Shown piece after piece: positions 20,347 to 21,141 of a stretch of 21,141 bases of DNA. Under the pieces are notes generated by a model. It searched no databases, was not told the DNA's origin, and saw only the letters and a list, made by a program, of their open reading frames with translations. A program made the translations under genes and the position numbers. The DNA is taken from assembly GCA_046734795.1 (NCBI GenBank), contig JBKPRX010000086.1, forward strand, positions 1 to 21,141, given 5' to 3'. Positions within the stretch are counted from its first letter, which is position 1. Each line of letters begins with the position of its first letter. This stretch comes from JBKPRX01 sp046734795. GTDB lineage: Bacteria; Actinomycetota; Thermoleophilia; Gaiellales; Gaiellaceae.

Positions 20347-21141
20347 ATGGCAACGACGACACGAAGACCGACGAAGGCCCAGCTCCGCCGAGACCGGGCG
20401 GAGGTCGTGGTCAACTATCCGCTCGACTGGCTGGAGGAGCGCTCCGGACTGATCGGCGGCATCCGCTACTTCCTCCTCCGCAAGGTCCCAAGCGACACGA
20501 ACTGGATGCAGACGCTCGGGTCGGCAACGCTGACCGCGTTCCTCGTGCAGGCGATCACCGGCGTGATCCTCGCGATGTACTACCAGCCCGATCCAAACGG
20601 CGCGTACAACTCGATCGTCCACATCACCGACGACGTGACCCTCGGCTGGCTCGTGCGCGGCATGCACCGCTGGGGCGCAAGCGTGTTCATCATCCTCATG
20701 TTCCTGCACATGGGACGCGTCTTTCTCTTCGGCGCGTACAAGTATCCGCGCGAGCTGAATTGGATCATCGGCGTCTTGCTGCTGGCTCTCGGGATGATGG
20801 AGGGCTTCACCGGTTACCTCCTCCCGTTCGACCAGACCGCGTACTGGGCAACCGTCGTCGGCATCAACTTGAACGGGACGGCACCGATAGTCGGGCCATT
20901 CCTCGCGCAGGTGATGCGCTCCGGCGGTGAGATCGGCACGGACACCCTTGCGCGCTTCTACTCGATCCACATGCTCCTTCTGCCCGGTGCGATCTTCGCG
21001 CTGATCGGGCTGCATCTGTACTTGGTGATCAGGCTCGGCGTGACTTCGCCGCCGTGGTCGCGCGAAGCGGCCGGCATGGAACCGGTCAACGGGCACGACG
21101 GTCACAAGCCCGAGCGCGTCGGCCTCATCCCGTCGGTGCGG
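20347..21141 (+). CDS. qcrB: Cytochrome b subunit of the bc complex (partial, 3' end cut off)
   Basis: The first 265 residues are present and the frame is open to the window edge. After a basic N-terminus come four membrane helices holding two heme groups through His107 (GMHRWG) with His208 (SIHMLL), and His121 (FLHMGR) with His223 (GLHLYL). Spacing is 14 within the first pair of ligands and 15 within the second, as in cytochrome b6 and Gram-positive QcrB rather than mitochondrial cytochrome b (14 and 14). The Qo-side segment GYLLPFDQTAYWA is intact. The position where Bacillus QcrB attaches a further heme through Cys appears to be Thr here. It follows qcrA by 3 bp and oxidises menaquinol in the same complex. 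Confidence 0.94.
   Translation, partial: MATTTRRPTKAQLRRDRAEVVVNYPLDWLEERSGLIGGIRYFLLRKVPSDTNWMQTLGSATLTAFLVQAITGVILAMYYQPDPNGAYNSIVHITDDVTLGWLVRGMHRWGASVFIILMFLHMGRVFLFGAYKYPRELNWIIGVLLLALGMMEGFTGYLLPFDQTAYWATVVGINLNGTAPIVGPFLAQVMRSGGEIGTDTLARFYSIHMLLLPGAIFALIGLHLYLVIRLGVTSPPWSREAAGMEPVNGHDGHKPERVGLIPSVR

Noticed and set aside
19792..21105. 437-residue minus-strand ORF
   Set aside because: Antisense to qcrA and qcrB, whose cofactor ligands are all present on the plus strand.
1..21141. CRISPR arrays, tRNAs, rRNAs, insertion sequences or prophage
   Set aside because: No spaced direct repeats, tRNA-like T-loop sequences, transposase motifs or phage genes were seen on either strand.

Overview
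The window reads as a chromosomal segment of a high-GC (roughly two-thirds G+C by eye) Actinomycetota. The mix of a QcrA/QcrB cytochrome bc segment, GT87-like and GtrA membrane proteins, strong G/C at third codon positions and many leaderless genes suggests a Thermoleophilia-like lineage (Gaiellales/Solirubrobacterales), but there is no rRNA or other phylogenetic marker, so the placement is an inference. Genes are densely packed. There is no gene-free stretch over 300 bases (the longest gap is 210 bp), and I see no tRNA, rRNA, CRISPR, insertion sequence or phage gene. Convergent pairs share or nearly share their stop codons and leave no room for terminators.

Layout: (1) 1-2277 holds a crotonase C-terminal scrap, a cytoplasmic HtrA-like protease on the minus strand, a PaaG-like enoyl-CoA hydratase/isomerase and a small lipoprotein. 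(2) 2278-2499 (minus) holds the most notable item, a 73-residue SelW/Rdx-type selenoprotein. An in-frame TGA stands at the second position of the redox motif (C-T-S-U), and a strong bacterial SECIS-like hairpin follows immediately. An ordinary ORF caller would miss it. (3) 2533-4551 holds a diacylglycerol-kinase-like protein, a GFA/CENP-V zinc protein, a stand-alone HIRAN protein and a thioredoxin-fold protein that has lost its CGPC motif. (4) 4684-7540 is a plus-strand run: membrane protein, alkaline-phosphatase-superfamily phosphodiesterase, Pcm methyltransferase and a PRC-barrel-like protein. (5) 7560-9886 holds a GtrA flippase-like protein and a GT87-like membrane protein with an extracytoplasmic N-terminal domain. 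(6) 9883-11438 (minus) holds a degenerate LytM/M23 protein overlapping a YmdB-type phosphodiesterase that appears to start at CTG. (7) 11649-14826 holds an AI-2E family permease followed by an ABC ATPase and ABC-2 permease, joined by TTGA stop/start overlaps. (8) 14861-17750 holds hemB, hemL, a helical protein of unknown function and a 47-residue membrane miniprotein. (9) 17792-21141 holds a UbiD-family decarboxylase, the Rieske subunit QcrA and the start of QcrB, which runs off the window.

How the genes fit together: the right third (tetrapyrrole synthesis, UbiD, QcrA/B) looks like a heme/quinone/respiration neighbourhood. The left and middle parts mix repair and maintenance functions (protease, Pcm, selenoprotein, thioredoxin fold) with envelope and lipid functions. 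A recurring signal helps with start choice: a TANNNT -10 hexamer lies 6-10 bp upstream of many start codons, most often exactly 7 bp, which points to leaderless transcripts. This pattern supports the selenoprotein start and corrects several start codons.
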